The notes below the pieces were generated by a model, which had not been told where the DNA came from, did no database searches, and saw only the letters and a program-made list of their open reading frames with translations. From Streptomyces acidiscabies (GTDB lineage: Bacteria > Actinomycetota > Actinomycetes > Streptomycetales > Streptomycetaceae), in NCBI RefSeq assembly GCF_020010905.1, contig NZ_JAGJBY010000001.1, forward strand, positions 2,810,001-2,874,000: a stretch of DNA of 64,000 nucleotides. The letters are read 5' to 3'. Of this stretch, positions 26,615 through 35,577 are shown piece after piece (positions within the stretch are counted from its first letter, which is position 1; each line of letters opens with the position of its first letter). A program made the position numbers and the translations under genes.

Positions 26615-26980
26615 GTGACCGAGATTGACACGAAGATCGACGCGCTTGTCCCCGCCTGGCTGACCCTGCCCGACATCGCCGAACTGCTCGACGAGGAGGT
26701 GACGCGCGTACGGCAACTGGTGAAGGAGGGCCAGCTGATCGCCGTCCGCCGCGGTGAGAACCGAGCACTGCACGTCCCCGCCTCCTTCATCGACGGCGAC
26801 AAGGTCGTCAAGGGCCTCGTCGGCCTCCTGACGCTCCTGAGGGACGACGGCTTCACGGCCGAGGAGATGATCGAGTGGCTCTTCACTCCCGACCCCACTC
26901 TCCCCGGCACCCCGGCCCAGGCACTCCTGGAGAACCGGGGCACCGAGGTCAAACGCCGGGCCCAGGCACTGGCGGTCTGA
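26615..26980 (+). CDS. Rv2175c-family DNA-binding protein
   Basis: 121 aa. PAWLTLPDIAELLDEEVTRV is a helix-turn-helix of winged type, followed by VRQLVKEGQLIAVRRGEN and a C-terminal helical domain ending FTPDPTLPGTPAQALLENRG. It matches the family of Mycobacterium tuberculosis Rv2175c, a DNA-binding substrate of PASTA-type kinase PknL. The PkaF-like kinase a few kb away is a possible partner, which is inference only. Three in-frame GTGs precede MTEIDTKID; I chose 26615 because it gives the conserved N-terminus. Confidence 0.82.
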   Translation: MTEIDTKIDALVPAWLTLPDIAELLDEEVTRVRQLVKEGQLIAVRRGENRALHVPASFIDGDKVVKGLVGLLTLLRDDGFTAEEMIEWLFTPDPTLPGTPAQALLENRGTEVKRRAQALAV

Positions 26981-27233
26981 CCGACACGCGGTGAGGTACG
27001 GCCGTGCGTCTCGATGAGGCACGGCTGTACGTCGCCGGGGGCGCCCACTTCCGCCGGTTCCCAGGCACGGCGCCTGGAGCGGCTCCCGGGGTCCCTGAGA
27101 GGTGGGCCGGAATCACTGCGCCCGAAAACGCCGGGCCTGACGAACTCCGCACGCCCACCAGCCTCGCAAGTTTCCCGACCCCACCGCCGGGAACTCCCTC
27201 CCAGAACCCAACCCAACCCACCCCGGGGGACCC

Positions 27234-27878
27234 ATGCCCGACGCCGCAGCGCAGCTCGCCGACGCCCGTCTCTACCTCTGCGTGGACGCCCGCAAGCGCC
27301 AAGGCGACCTCCCGGAGTTCCTGGACGCCGTGCTCGCCGGGGGAGTGGACATCGTGCAGCTCAGGGACAAGGGTCTGGAGGCCGCCGAGGAGCTGGAGCA
27401 CCTCGCCGTGTTCGCGGACGCCTGCGCACGGCACGGCAAGCTCCTCGCCGTGAACGACCGCGCGGACATCGCGCATGCCGCCGCCGCGGACGTACTGCAC
27501 CTCGGACAGGGCGACCTCCCCGTCCCCGCGGCGAGGGCGATCGTGAGCGGGAACACACTGATCGGCCGCTCCACGCACTCGGTGGCGGAGGCGGAGGCCG
27601 CGGCGGCCGAGGAGGGTGTCGACTACTTCTGCACGGGCCCCTGCTGGCCCACCCCCACGAAGCCCGGCCGCCCGGCCCCCGGCCTCGACCTGGTCCGCCA
27701 CACCGCGTCCCTCGCGCCCACCCGCCCCTGGTTCGCGATCGGCGGCATCGACCTCACGAACCTCGACGAGGTCCTGGAGGCGGGCGCGCGCAGAGTGGTG
27801 GTCGTACGCGCGATCTCGGAGGCAACAGCCCCCGGCGAGGCGGCGGCGAGCTTCAAGAAGCGCTTGAACGAGGTGTAA
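27234..27878 (+). CDS. thiE: Thiamine-phosphate synthase
   Basis: 214 aa TIM barrel. [58 protein letters not shown] and [11 protein letters not shown] are the pyrophosphate and substrate-binding blocks of ThiE. It joins HMP pyrophosphate to thiazole phosphate, giving thiamine phosphate. It is separate from thiOSG and on the opposite strand. The 253 bp upstream contain CCTGAGAGG but lack the second conserved TPP-riboswitch block, so no riboswitch is called. GGGGGA precedes the ATG. Confidence 0.95.
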   Translation: MPDAAAQLADARLYLCVDARKRQGDLPEFLDAVLAGGVDIVQLRDKGLEAAEELEHLAVFADACARHGKLLAVNDRADIAHAAAADVLHLGQGDLPVPAARAIVSGNTLIGRSTHSVAEAEAAAAEEGVDYFCTGPCWPTPTKPGRPAPGLDLVRHTASLAPTRPWFAIGGIDLTNLDEVLEAGARRVVVVRAISEATAPGEAAASFKKRLNEV

Positions 27879-28025
27879 CCGGGGAAGGCCGCGCGGACAG
27901 GGACGTACCGGAGCGCGGGCCGCCCCCTGAAGGACGCCGGGCCCCCGCCAGAGCCCACCTCGACCCCGCCTAGAGCCCCCAACACCCCCCAACCCCACCG
28001 AACCCGCCCATTCCCCCCACCCCCA

Positions 28026-28040
28026 GTCCGATATACGGAC
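28026..28040. promoter_or_regulatory. Palindrome upstream of metF
   Basis: GTCCGATATACGGAC has perfect 5-bp arms (GTCCG/CGGAC) around ATATA, centred ~80 bp before metF. Possible operator of a dimeric regulator of one-carbon or methionine metabolism; no regulator is identified. Confidence 0.4.
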
Positions 28041-28078
28041 ACCGCCCCCGCGGATTAGGGCAATTTCCTCAGGGCCGG

Positions 28079-29038
<960 letters not shown>

Positions 29039-29097
29039 ACCGGTCGCACGGAAATAAGACACACTGCGTAGCGGCCACTGGGAGAAGAGGGGCGTAC

Positions 29098-30054
29098 ATG
29101 GGCTGGACGGTCCTCTACATCGCGTTCGGCGTCGTCGCACTCTGGCTGCTCGGCGAAGTGCTGTTGCAGTACAAGGCGCGGCTGCGCTGGCGGCTGCTGG
29201 CGTTCGCCGGCTTCCTGGGCGTCGTCTTCGGTGTCCTGATCCCATCGGTCCCGGTGATCGCCGTGGGCGCGGTCGCGTTCGCGATCGGGCAGACGTACGT
29301 CACGCTGTCGTTCCGCAAGGGCTTCGAGTCGGGCTGGGCGGTCAGCCGCCCCGGCCTCGCGGAGAGCTTCACGAAGCGCCGCAAGGGCAAGAAGGCCGAC
29401 GACGACCCGGCCGGCCCGCCGACCCCGCCCCCCGGCACGGCCGAGGCCCCCGACGCGCCGTACGAGACCGCCGCCCCCTCCCTCGACGCCGCGGCCACCG
29501 CCGCCTTCGAGCGCGCGACCGGCGACTACGACGACGACTTCGACCGCGACGACGTCTTCACCCCGGCCCGCCCCCTCCAGCCGTCCGCCGACACGGTCTA
29601 CGAGCCCCAGCCGCTGCCGGACGAGACCGGTACGTACGGCGTCTACAGCGACGCCGCGTACGCGGCGGCCACCGGCCAGGACCAGTACGCCGCGTACTAC
29701 AACCAGCAGCAGGGCTACGGCTACGACACCACCGGCGAGCAGCAGCAGTACGCCGCCTACTCCGACCCGTACATCGGCACCCAGACCTACGGCACGGGTA
29801 CGTACGACACCACCGGCTACGACCAGCAGCAGTACGGCACTCAGCAGGGCTACCCCCAGGACCAGTACGCCCAGCAGGGCTACCCGACGGAGACCCCCGC
29901 GGGCGGCGTCTGGGTCCCCCAGCAGCGCAACACGGACGACCCGTCCTACGGGGACCTCCCTGCCGACCAGCAGTACTACCAGGACGGCCAGGGCCAACAG
30001 CAGCAGCAACAGCAGCACGGCAACGGGTACGACGAGCAGCAGTACCGTTTCTGA
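29098..30054 (+). CDS. Membrane protein with a long Gln/Tyr-rich tail
   Basis: 318 aa of unknown function. Residues ~1-65 hold two membrane helices (TVLYIAFGVVALWLLGEVLL and LLAFAGFLGVVFGVLIPSVP region), followed by a basic patch (KRRKGKK) that should be cytoplasmic. The remaining ~200 residues are low complexity: first Pro/Ala/Asp-rich, then dominated by Gln, Tyr, Gly and Thr, with repeated QQYG, QGY and DQYA and a run of seven Gln near the end. This is prion-like composition and is probably disordered. Start ATG 29098 after GAGAAGAGG, 59 bp after metF; longer readings overlap metF. Homologues in other Streptomyces hold the same place. Confidence 0.8.
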   Translation: MGWTVLYIAFGVVALWLLGEVLLQYKARLRWRLLAFAGFLGVVFGVLIPSVPVIAVGAVAFAIGQTYVTLSFRKGFESGWAVSRPGLAESFTKRRKGKKADDDPAGPPTPPPGTAEAPDAPYETAAPSLDAAATAAFERATGDYDDDFDRDDVFTPARPLQPSADTVYEPQPLPDETGTYGVYSDAAYAAATGQDQYAAYYNQQQGYGYDTTGEQQQYAAYSDPYIGTQTYGTGTYDTTGYDQQQYGTQQGYPQDQYAQQGYPTETPAGGVWVPQQRNTDDPSYGDLPADQQYYQDGQGQQQQQQQHGNGYDEQQYRF

Positions 30055-30091
30055 AGCGCTGGGCGAGGGGCTGGGCCGTCGGGCGAGCAGC

Positions 30092-31606
30092 TCACTGTGA
30101 CCCCCTGAACTCCAGCCCTTCCACGATCAGTCCCGCCACCAGTGCCCCCGACATGCCCGCGTGCGGCAGTCCTCCGCCGGGGTGGGACCAGCCGCCCACG
30201 GTGAACAGGCCGGGGAGGGCGGTCGTGTTGGCCGGGTGCAGCAGGCGGCCCTCCGCCGCTGCCAGCGAGGGGGGCGGAATCGAGCCACCTTCCGCGCCGG
30301 TCGCCGCCGCGATGTCCGCCGGGGTGCGCACCTCGCGCCACAGGAGCCGCTCCCGCAGGCCCGGTACGGCCCGTTCGGCCGCCGTCAGCATCGCCTCCGC
30401 CGTGGCTTCGTGATCCCCCTCGACGCCGGCCGGGACCGTGGCCGTGAGGACCATCGCCTCGTGCTCGGCGTCCGGGGTCAGCGCGGGGTCGTCGGGGCGC
30501 AGGACGGTGACCGTGGGGGCGGCGGGGGGCGTCGGCGGCGTACCGAAGAGGGACGCCAGCTCGGCCTCACGGTCGGGGGTGTGGACGACGGTCAGATGTG
30601 GGGTGCCCTCGGGGCGGGCGCCGCGCAGCGCGAGCAGCACCGTCAGCCGGCTGGGCAGTCCCCGCTGCGGCTGCACCTCGCCTTCCGCGCGCGGAGGGAC
30701 ACCGGGGAGGCCGGGGGCGGTGCCGGTGACGACGAAGTCGGCGTCCACGACGGTGTTGCCGGCTGCGGCAGGGGCGTCCCCGGACGTGCTCTTTGCCACC
30801 TCCACCCCCGCCACCCGGCCGTCCTTCTCCACCACCCGCACCACCTCCGCGCCGAACACGAACTCCACCCGCCGCGCGAGGCACCGTTCGTACACCGCGC
30901 GGGCCAGTTCGCGCAGGCCGCCCCGGACGTACCAGGTGCCGAACGCGTGCTCCAGGTACGGCAGGACGGCCGCGCTCGCGGGCGCGGTGCGGGGGTCGAG
31001 GCCGTGCGCGAGGGCGTGGCTCTCCAGCAGCGCGGCGAGGCGCGCGTCCCGCAGCTCCCAGGCGCCGACCTCGGCGAGCGTGCCCGCCCTGCGCGTACGC
31101 AGGAGCCGCTTGTGCGGGACCGACGGGTACGGCTCGCGCCCCGCCAGCACCTCCCAGTTCGGCCACAGGGGCTCCTCCAGCAACGGCCGCCGCGTACGGT
31201 CCCACGCCTCCCGCGCCCGCACGAGGAAGTCCCCCCACCGCGCGCCCGCGCCCGCCCCCAGCGCCTCGTCCAGCGCCGAGACGACGCCCGCGCGCGAGGC
31301 GTTCGGCAAGGACACCGCGCTCCCGTCCGCGAACACGTGCCGCGCCGAGGGATCGACCTGCACCAGCCCGACGACGTCCTCCAACGCCTCCTTGCCGGTC
31401 TTGACGAACAGATCCCGCCACACCGCGGGCAAGGTCAGCACCCCGGGCCCCACATCGAACCGAAACCCGCCCCGCTCCCACCGCCCGACCCCACCGCCGT
31501 ACGTCTCCCCCCGCTCGTACACCACCACCCGATGCCCAGCGACAGCCAACCGCGCAGCCGCCGCCATCGCGCCCATCCCAGCGCCGATTACCACGATCCG
31601 TCCCAT
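30092..31606 (-). CDS. CrtI-like NAD(P)/FAD-dependent oxidoreductase (phytoene desaturase family)
   Basis: 504 aa. RIVVIGAGMGAMAAAARLAV binds FAD at the extreme N-terminus; ERGETYGGGVGRWERGGFRFDVGPG follows as in carotenoid desaturases, and the C-terminal FTVGGWSHPGGGLPHAGMSG motif completes the family pattern. Substrate could be a carotenoid, other isoprenoid or a phytoene-desaturase-like unknown; no crtB, crtE or other carotenoid gene is in this window, so a carotenoid role is unproven. Start ATG 31606; readings from further upstream pass through a tandem repeat and have no family match. Confidence 0.85.
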   Translation of the reverse strand: MGRIVVIGAGMGAMAAAARLAVAGHRVVVYERGETYGGGVGRWERGGFRFDVGPGVLTLPAVWRDLFVKTGKEALEDVVGLVQVDPSARHVFADGSAVSLPNASRAGVVSALDEALGAGAGARWGDFLVRAREAWDRTRRPLLEEPLWPNWEVLAGREPYPSVPHKRLLRTRRAGTLAEVGAWELRDARLAALLESHALAHGLDPRTAPASAAVLPYLEHAFGTWYVRGGLRELARAVYERCLARRVEFVFGAEVVRVVEKDGRVAGVEVAKSTSGDAPAAAGNTVVDADFVVTGTAPGLPGVPPRAEGEVQPQRGLPSRLTVLLALRGARPEGTPHLTVVHTPDREAELASLFGTPPTPPAAPTVTVLRPDDPALTPDAEHEAMVLTATVPAGVEGDHEATAEAMLTAAERAVPGLRERLLWREVRTPADIAAATGAEGGSIPPPSLAAAEGRLLHPANTTALPGLFTVGGWSHPGGGLPHAGMSGALVAGLIVEGLEFRGSQ

Positions 31607-31958
31607 GCCAGCGACTGTATCGGCCACCACTGACAGTGAGGACGGGGTGGTGGCCGGCCTTGGGGTGCACGGGGCGGTGGCGAGGTGGGCCGGTCCGATG
31701 GGCGGCGGGGCCAAGGCGGTGTGGGAGCTCGGCAGTGCCTTCGGGTCGCTCACGGCGGCCCGCCCCGTTTCGCCCGGACCGGTGTACGGCCCCGACCACG
31801 ACGCCCCGCTCCGCCCGGCAACTGCCCTCGAACTGGTCCGGCCTCGTGCGCCAGAGCCCACCCCACCCCGCCCGGCGACGGCTCTCGGATGGGCCCGGCC
31901 TCGCGCGCCCGAGCCCCGTCTCACCCACTACCCCGCAGCACCCCAAAACCCCGTCACC
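31607..31958. other. 352-bp gene-free stretch with tandem duplication
   Basis: Between the CrtI-like gene and the DUF4126 gene, both on the minus strand. No supported gene. It contains two adjacent 57-bp imperfect copies (31812-31868, 31869-31925). Confidence 0.7.
31812..31925. repeat. 57-bp tandem direct repeat, two copies
   Basis: Both copies begin CGCCCGGC and share CCGGCCTCG with GCGCC and GAGCCC at equal offsets. The period of 57 is a multiple of three, and minus-strand translation gives a 19-residue repeat, but it is not part of a credible gene. Confidence 0.6.
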
Positions 31959-32570
31959 TCACCCCGGCGACCCTCCCCGCCCCGCCAGCCGTCGTTCCTC
32001 CCGGCGTTGGGCCCTCCGGCGCAGGAAACGGCGGATGCGGGACGCGAGGAAGACCAGGAGGACCAGGCCGGTCACGAGGAGCGTGCCCGCGATCACCGCC
32101 GCTGCCCCGGGGTGGAACATCGCGAACGTCACCAGCCCCCCGACGCCCAGATCCTCCGCAAGGCTCACGATCAGGTTGCTGAAGGGCTCGGGTGACGTGT
32201 TGACGGCCATCCTCGTGCCCGCCTTCACCGCGTGGCTCGCGAGTGCCGTGGAGCCGCCCACGAGGCCTGCGGCGATGTCGGAGAGCGACCCGGAGTGGCC
32301 CGCGAGGAGTGCGCCGACCCAGGCGCCCGCGACGGGCCGGATCAGCGTGTGGACGGCGTCCCAGACGGAGTCCACGTACGGGATCTTGTCGGCGACCGTG
32401 TCGCACAGGAACAGCACGCCCGCGACGACCAGGACCTCGGGGCGTTGCAGGGTTTCGGGGATCTCGTCGCTCAGACCTGTCGCGCCGAACACGCCGAGCA
32501 GCAGCACCACCGCGTACGCGTTGATGCCGCTGGCCCAGCCGCTGGTGAACACGAGGGGGAGTACGGACAC
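31959..32570 (-). CDS. DUF4126 membrane protein
   Basis: 203 aa. The N-terminus SVLPLVFTSGWASGINAYAV is the DUF4126 signature, and about five membrane helices follow; KIPYVDSVWD and GGSTALASHAVKAGTR are conserved loops. The C-terminus is basic (RIRRFLRRRAQRREERR) and cytoplasmic. Function unknown; the family is loosely related to small-solute or DedA-like membrane proteins, not firmly. GTG 32570 gives the conserved start; GTG 32618 would add 16 residues. Confidence 0.78.
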   Translation of the reverse strand: MSVLPLVFTSGWASGINAYAVVLLLGVFGATGLSDEIPETLQRPEVLVVAGVLFLCDTVADKIPYVDSVWDAVHTLIRPVAGAWVGALLAGHSGSLSDIAAGLVGGSTALASHAVKAGTRMAVNTSPEPFSNLIVSLAEDLGVGGLVTFAMFHPGAAAVIAGTLLVTGLVLLVFLASRIRRFLRRRAQRREERRLAGRGGSPG

Positions 32571-32966
32571 GGACGCGATGGTAACCAGGGCGGGGCGAGC
32601 CGGCCTGGTGATGAGCACCCAGCTCTGAGTATCCGTACCTAACCCCCGAGATGAGTACGCGCGCGGATGGGTGCCGACCTGCGTGAACGGGAGAGTGGAG
32701 GCACGGAAAGGGGCCCGGTCGCCGGTACCGCCGACACGGGGCGGCGGAACCGGAACCGGCCCCAGACCGCTCCTTCCGCCGGCTCGGTCGGCGGGAGCGA
32801 GGCACGGGGGACCCCTGGGGGGAACGACCGGACGGGGGACCGACGGGGGAAGCAGGAACGGGGGGACCGGGGGGAACAGGGGGAAACGGGGGAGGAAGCG
32901 CCGGTTCGACGGTGGCTCGCGGGGGACGCGGCCCACGTCGGACCGGCGCTTTCGTCATACACCCCG
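32571..32966. other. Gene-free G-rich region upstream of the DUF4126 gene
   Basis: About 400 bp with no supported gene. The last ~100 bp contain six runs of five or more G (see G-quadruplex candidate). Frames translate to low-complexity Gly/Arg/Pro. Confidence 0.6.
32834..32892 (+). other. G-quadruplex-forming candidate
   Basis: Six runs of at least five G lie in 59 nt on the + strand: 32834-32838, 32845-32849, 32860-32865, 32869-32874, 32879-32883 and 32888-32892. The last four are separated by loops of 3-4 nt (ACC, AACA, AAAC), an ideal intramolecular quadruplex motif. Confidence 0.6.
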
Positions 32967-33000
32967 GTAAGGGGCGCTATCCCAGGAGGACGCCCCTTAC
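32967..33000 (-). terminator. Terminator containing the TetR stop codon
   Basis: Perfect 10-bp arms GTAAGGGGCG (32967-32976) and CGCCCCTTAC (32991-33000) with a 14-nt loop. The TAA stop of the TetR gene lies inside the stem. Confidence 0.7.
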
Positions 33001-33623
33001 AGCCGCCCGCTCACCCGCCCCTGCAACAGCCGCGACAGCGCCGCGTGGACCTCGTCCAGCGACCGCTCCGGCTGGAACGCCTGCCAGTCCAGCGCCGCGA
33101 CCAGCACCATCCCGACGAGCGCGGCGGCGGTCAGCGGTACGTCGATGTCGTCCGCGAACTCGCGCTCCTCCACACCCGCACGCAGCACGTCCTCGACGAC
33201 GGCCACCGCCTCTTTCCGCACGACCATGAGGGTCGACTGCCACGCACGGTTCGTGCGCCACAGCTCGGCCACGTACAGCTGCGTGAACGCGGGATACCGG
33301 TCGATGAACACGAGCCCCGCGCGGATCATCGCGTCCAGCGCGTCGACCCGCGTACCGCCCGCGCGCGCGGAGCGCTGCGACGCCTCTCTCAGGGAGGCGG
33401 TCAGCAGACCCACGCCGTGGCGCAGCAGCTCCTCGAAGAGGACGGACTTGCTGGCGAAGTTGTAGTACACGGTGCCCTTGGCGACGCCCGCGCGCTCGGC
33501 GATCTCGTCCACCGTGGTGGCGGAGAAGCCCTGCTCGGCGATGAGCGTGACGGCCGCCTCGTAGAGCTTCTGCCGAGTGGCCGCGCGGCGGGTGCCACCG
33601 CCCGACGTGGTGCTGCTTTCCAT
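32997..33623 (-). CDS. TetR-family transcriptional regulator
   Basis: 208 aa. The N-terminal helix-turn-helix spans TRQKLYEAAVTLIAEQGFSA, TTVDEIAERAGVAKGTVYYN and FASKSVLFEELL, the classical TetR_N. The C-terminal helical ligand domain (with YPAFTQLYVAELWRTNRAW) is of the TetR_C type found in many Streptomyces regulators; ligand unknown. Start ATG 33623; an upstream reading adds five residues. It is divergent from the HEPN gene, which is the natural candidate target, but no clear palindromic operator is seen in the 200-bp gap. Confidence 0.87.
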   Translation of the reverse strand: MESSTTSGGGTRRAATRQKLYEAAVTLIAEQGFSATTVDEIAERAGVAKGTVYYNFASKSVLFEELLRHGVGLLTASLREASQRSARAGGTRVDALDAMIRAGLVFIDRYPAFTQLYVAELWRTNRAWQSTLMVVRKEAVAVVEDVLRAGVEEREFADDIDVPLTAAALVGMVLVAALDWQAFQPERSLDEVHAALSRLLQGRVSGRL

Positions 33624-33824
33624 ACGGTCGATTCTCACAGGAACGGGAGCGCCGGGGGACCGCTTCGAAGATCGCCGCGAAGACAGGGCACGAGCGACGG
33701 CCCGAGCCGGTGGTCGAACTCCTGATCGAGGTAAAAGACCAGGTCAGAACGGATTGTCAGTGGCATACCTCACGATGGGCACATACGGCCACAGTGCCGT
33801 CACCCAGACGACAGGAGGTTCGTC

Positions 33825-34367
33825 ATGGCCAGCTACCGCGCGGCAGCCGCACACCGGCACGGCGTCACCGGCCCTGCCCCCTCACCGAACGGCCCGGCGA
33901 GCGACGTACACCCCGTCCTGCGCCGCGCCACGGCCCCGCCCGCCGCCCTCGACCTGCTCACGCAGGCGCGTACGGGCCTGGACGAGGCGGCCGTCCTCGA
34001 CACCCCCAACGAGCGGTACGCCACGGCGCACCTCGCGGCGCTGCGCACCGCCGCCGCCGTCCTCGCGGCCCGCGCCCGCCCCGACCTCACACCCAGGCGC
34101 CGCGCCCGCATCCGCAGCGCCTGGGAACTCCTCCCCGAGATCGCCCCCGAACTCGCCGAGTGGAGCGCCCACTTCGCCGCGGGCGCCACCCGGCGGGCCC
34201 GCGCCGAGGCCGGCATCGTCGGCGCGGCGTCCCCGCGCGACGCCGACGACCTCATACGCGACGTCGCGATGTTCGTCCGCCTGGTGGAACGCCTGCTGTC
34301 CGTCCAGCCGGTCCTGCCCCGCCAGAACCCGCCGGGAGGCGACCACGACTACCCGCACGCGGGCTGA
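33825..34367 (+). CDS. SAV_6107-type HEPN domain protein
   Basis: 180 aa, helical. A disordered N-terminus (to ~35) precedes a helical bundle: ALDLLTQARTGLDEAAVLDT, NERYATAHLAALRTAAAVLA, the Arg-rich loop and later helices. The length and sequence fit the actinobacterial SAV_6107 family HEPN proteins. The RX4-6H catalytic motif of HEPN RNases is not obvious, so nuclease activity is not assumed, and there is no MNT nucleotidyltransferase partner nearby. AGGAGG lies 7 nt before ATG 33825. Function unknown. Confidence 0.78.
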   Translation: MASYRAAAAHRHGVTGPAPSPNGPASDVHPVLRRATAPPAALDLLTQARTGLDEAAVLDTPNERYATAHLAALRTAAAVLAARARPDLTPRRRARIRSAWELLPEIAPELAEWSAHFAAGATRRARAEAGIVGAASPRDADDLIRDVAMFVRLVERLLSVQPVLPRQNPPGGDHDYPHAG

Positions 34368-34474
34368 CGGCACGGCCGAGGCAATAGGGTGGACGTGCAC
34401 GAAGCCCTCATCTCGGGGGTGTCCGTCCGCTCCGCCGGGTAACGCGGCGGGGCCGCGTCTAGGAGTCAGTTGCC

Positions 34475-35293
34475 GTGTCGGATCCGTCGCGCTCGTCCGC
34501 CCCGCAGGAACGTCCGCAGACCGGGGCGCTGGGGACCGATCCGGCGAGGCCGCGTTCGTCACTGCGCACGGCCGTCGTGTGGGAGGTGCTCCAGGAGGCG
34601 CTGGAGCGCCGGGTCAAGGGCAGCGGCCGGGAGTCGCTCGACGTGCTGGACGCCGGGGGCGGCAGCGGCAACTTCGCCGTACCGCTCGCCCGGCTCGGCC
34701 ACCGGGTGACCGTCGTCGACCCCAGCCCCAACGCCCTGTTCGCCCTGGAGCGCCGCGCGGCCGAGGCCGGCGTCGCCGACCGCGTCCGGGGCGTGCAGGG
34801 CGACGCGGGCGGCCTGTTCGACGTCGTGGAGCGCGGCGGGTACGACGCCGTCCTGTGCCACGGCGTCCTGGAGTACGTCGACGACCCGGCCGACGGCGTC
34901 CACAACGCGGTGGCCGCGCTGCGCCCCGAGGGCGTCCTCAGCCTCCTCGTGGCGGGCCTCGGCGGCGCCGTCCTCGCGCGGGCGCTCGCCGGGCACTTCA
35001 AGGAGGCCCGGCACGCGCTCGGTGACCCCAGTGGCCGATGGGGCGAGGGTGACCCCGTCCCCCGGCGCTTCACGGCCGGACAGCTCACGGAACTGGTCGA
35101 GGGCGCGGGCCTCGCCGTCGGCGCTGTGCACGGCGTACGGATCTTCGCCGACCTCGTCCCCGGCGTCCTCGTCGACACCGAGCCCGGCGCGCTGGAGGCC
35201 CTGTTGAAGCTGGAGGAGGCGGCGGCGGAACTGCCCGCTTTCCACTCCGTGGCGACCCAGCTCCACGTCCTCGGCGAGACCCGCGCGAGCTGA
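34475..35293 (+). CDS. Class I SAM-dependent methyltransferase
   Basis: 272 aa. Motif I LDVLDAGGGSGNFAVPLARL near residue 58, an acidic strand-2 end (TVVDPSPNA), and YDAVLCHGVLEYVDDP as motif IV/post I. These are the CmoA/UbiG-type Rossmann methyltransferase features. The C-terminal half is poorly characteristic; substrate unknown. Start GTG 34475 follows AGGAG with ~9 nt. TAGGGT at 34385-34390 may be its -10 element. Confidence 0.85.
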   Translation: MSDPSRSSAPQERPQTGALGTDPARPRSSLRTAVVWEVLQEALERRVKGSGRESLDVLDAGGGSGNFAVPLARLGHRVTVVDPSPNALFALERRAAEAGVADRVRGVQGDAGGLFDVVERGGYDAVLCHGVLEYVDDPADGVHNAVAALRPEGVLSLLVAGLGGAVLARALAGHFKEARHALGDPSGRWGEGDPVPRRFTAGQLTELVEGAGLAVGAVHGVRIFADLVPGVLVDTEPGALEALLKLEEAAAELPAFHSVATQLHVLGETRAS

Positions 35294-35577
35294 CCGGTCC
35301 CTTTACACCCCCTTGACCCTGGCTTGATCATGGTCCCGGCCGTGATGGAGTACGCCACAGGCCCTCCGTTACGGCTTTGTGAGCCGTATGATCGAGGGAG
35401 ACCGTCCGGCATGACGGGTCGGCCGCCGGGGAATGGAAGCCTCAGCGAGCCGGGACGTTCTTGACGGGTTCTGGTTGGCCAATTGGCGTAGAGGGGCGGG
35501 TTTCACGGGGGCGATTCCCTGCCTATCCTGAAGGGACCCCCGGGTCGCCCCGGCGACTGCACGATGAGGAGGACGCC

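Noticed and set aside
26981..27233. Possible TPP riboswitch before thiE (CCTGAGAGG at ~27090)
   Set aside because: The second conserved block with CTGATC...GGGTCATGC is absent; only a short chance match is present.
31607..31924. N-terminal extension of the CrtI-like gene to 31924
   Set aside because: Would place ~106 low-complexity residues, including the 57-bp repeat, before the FAD motif; family members start at GRIVVIGAGMG.
33825..34367. HEPN protein as a toxin of a toxin-antitoxin pair
   Set aside because: No RX4-6H motif is obvious and no MNT antitoxin gene is adjacent; the TetR gene is divergent.
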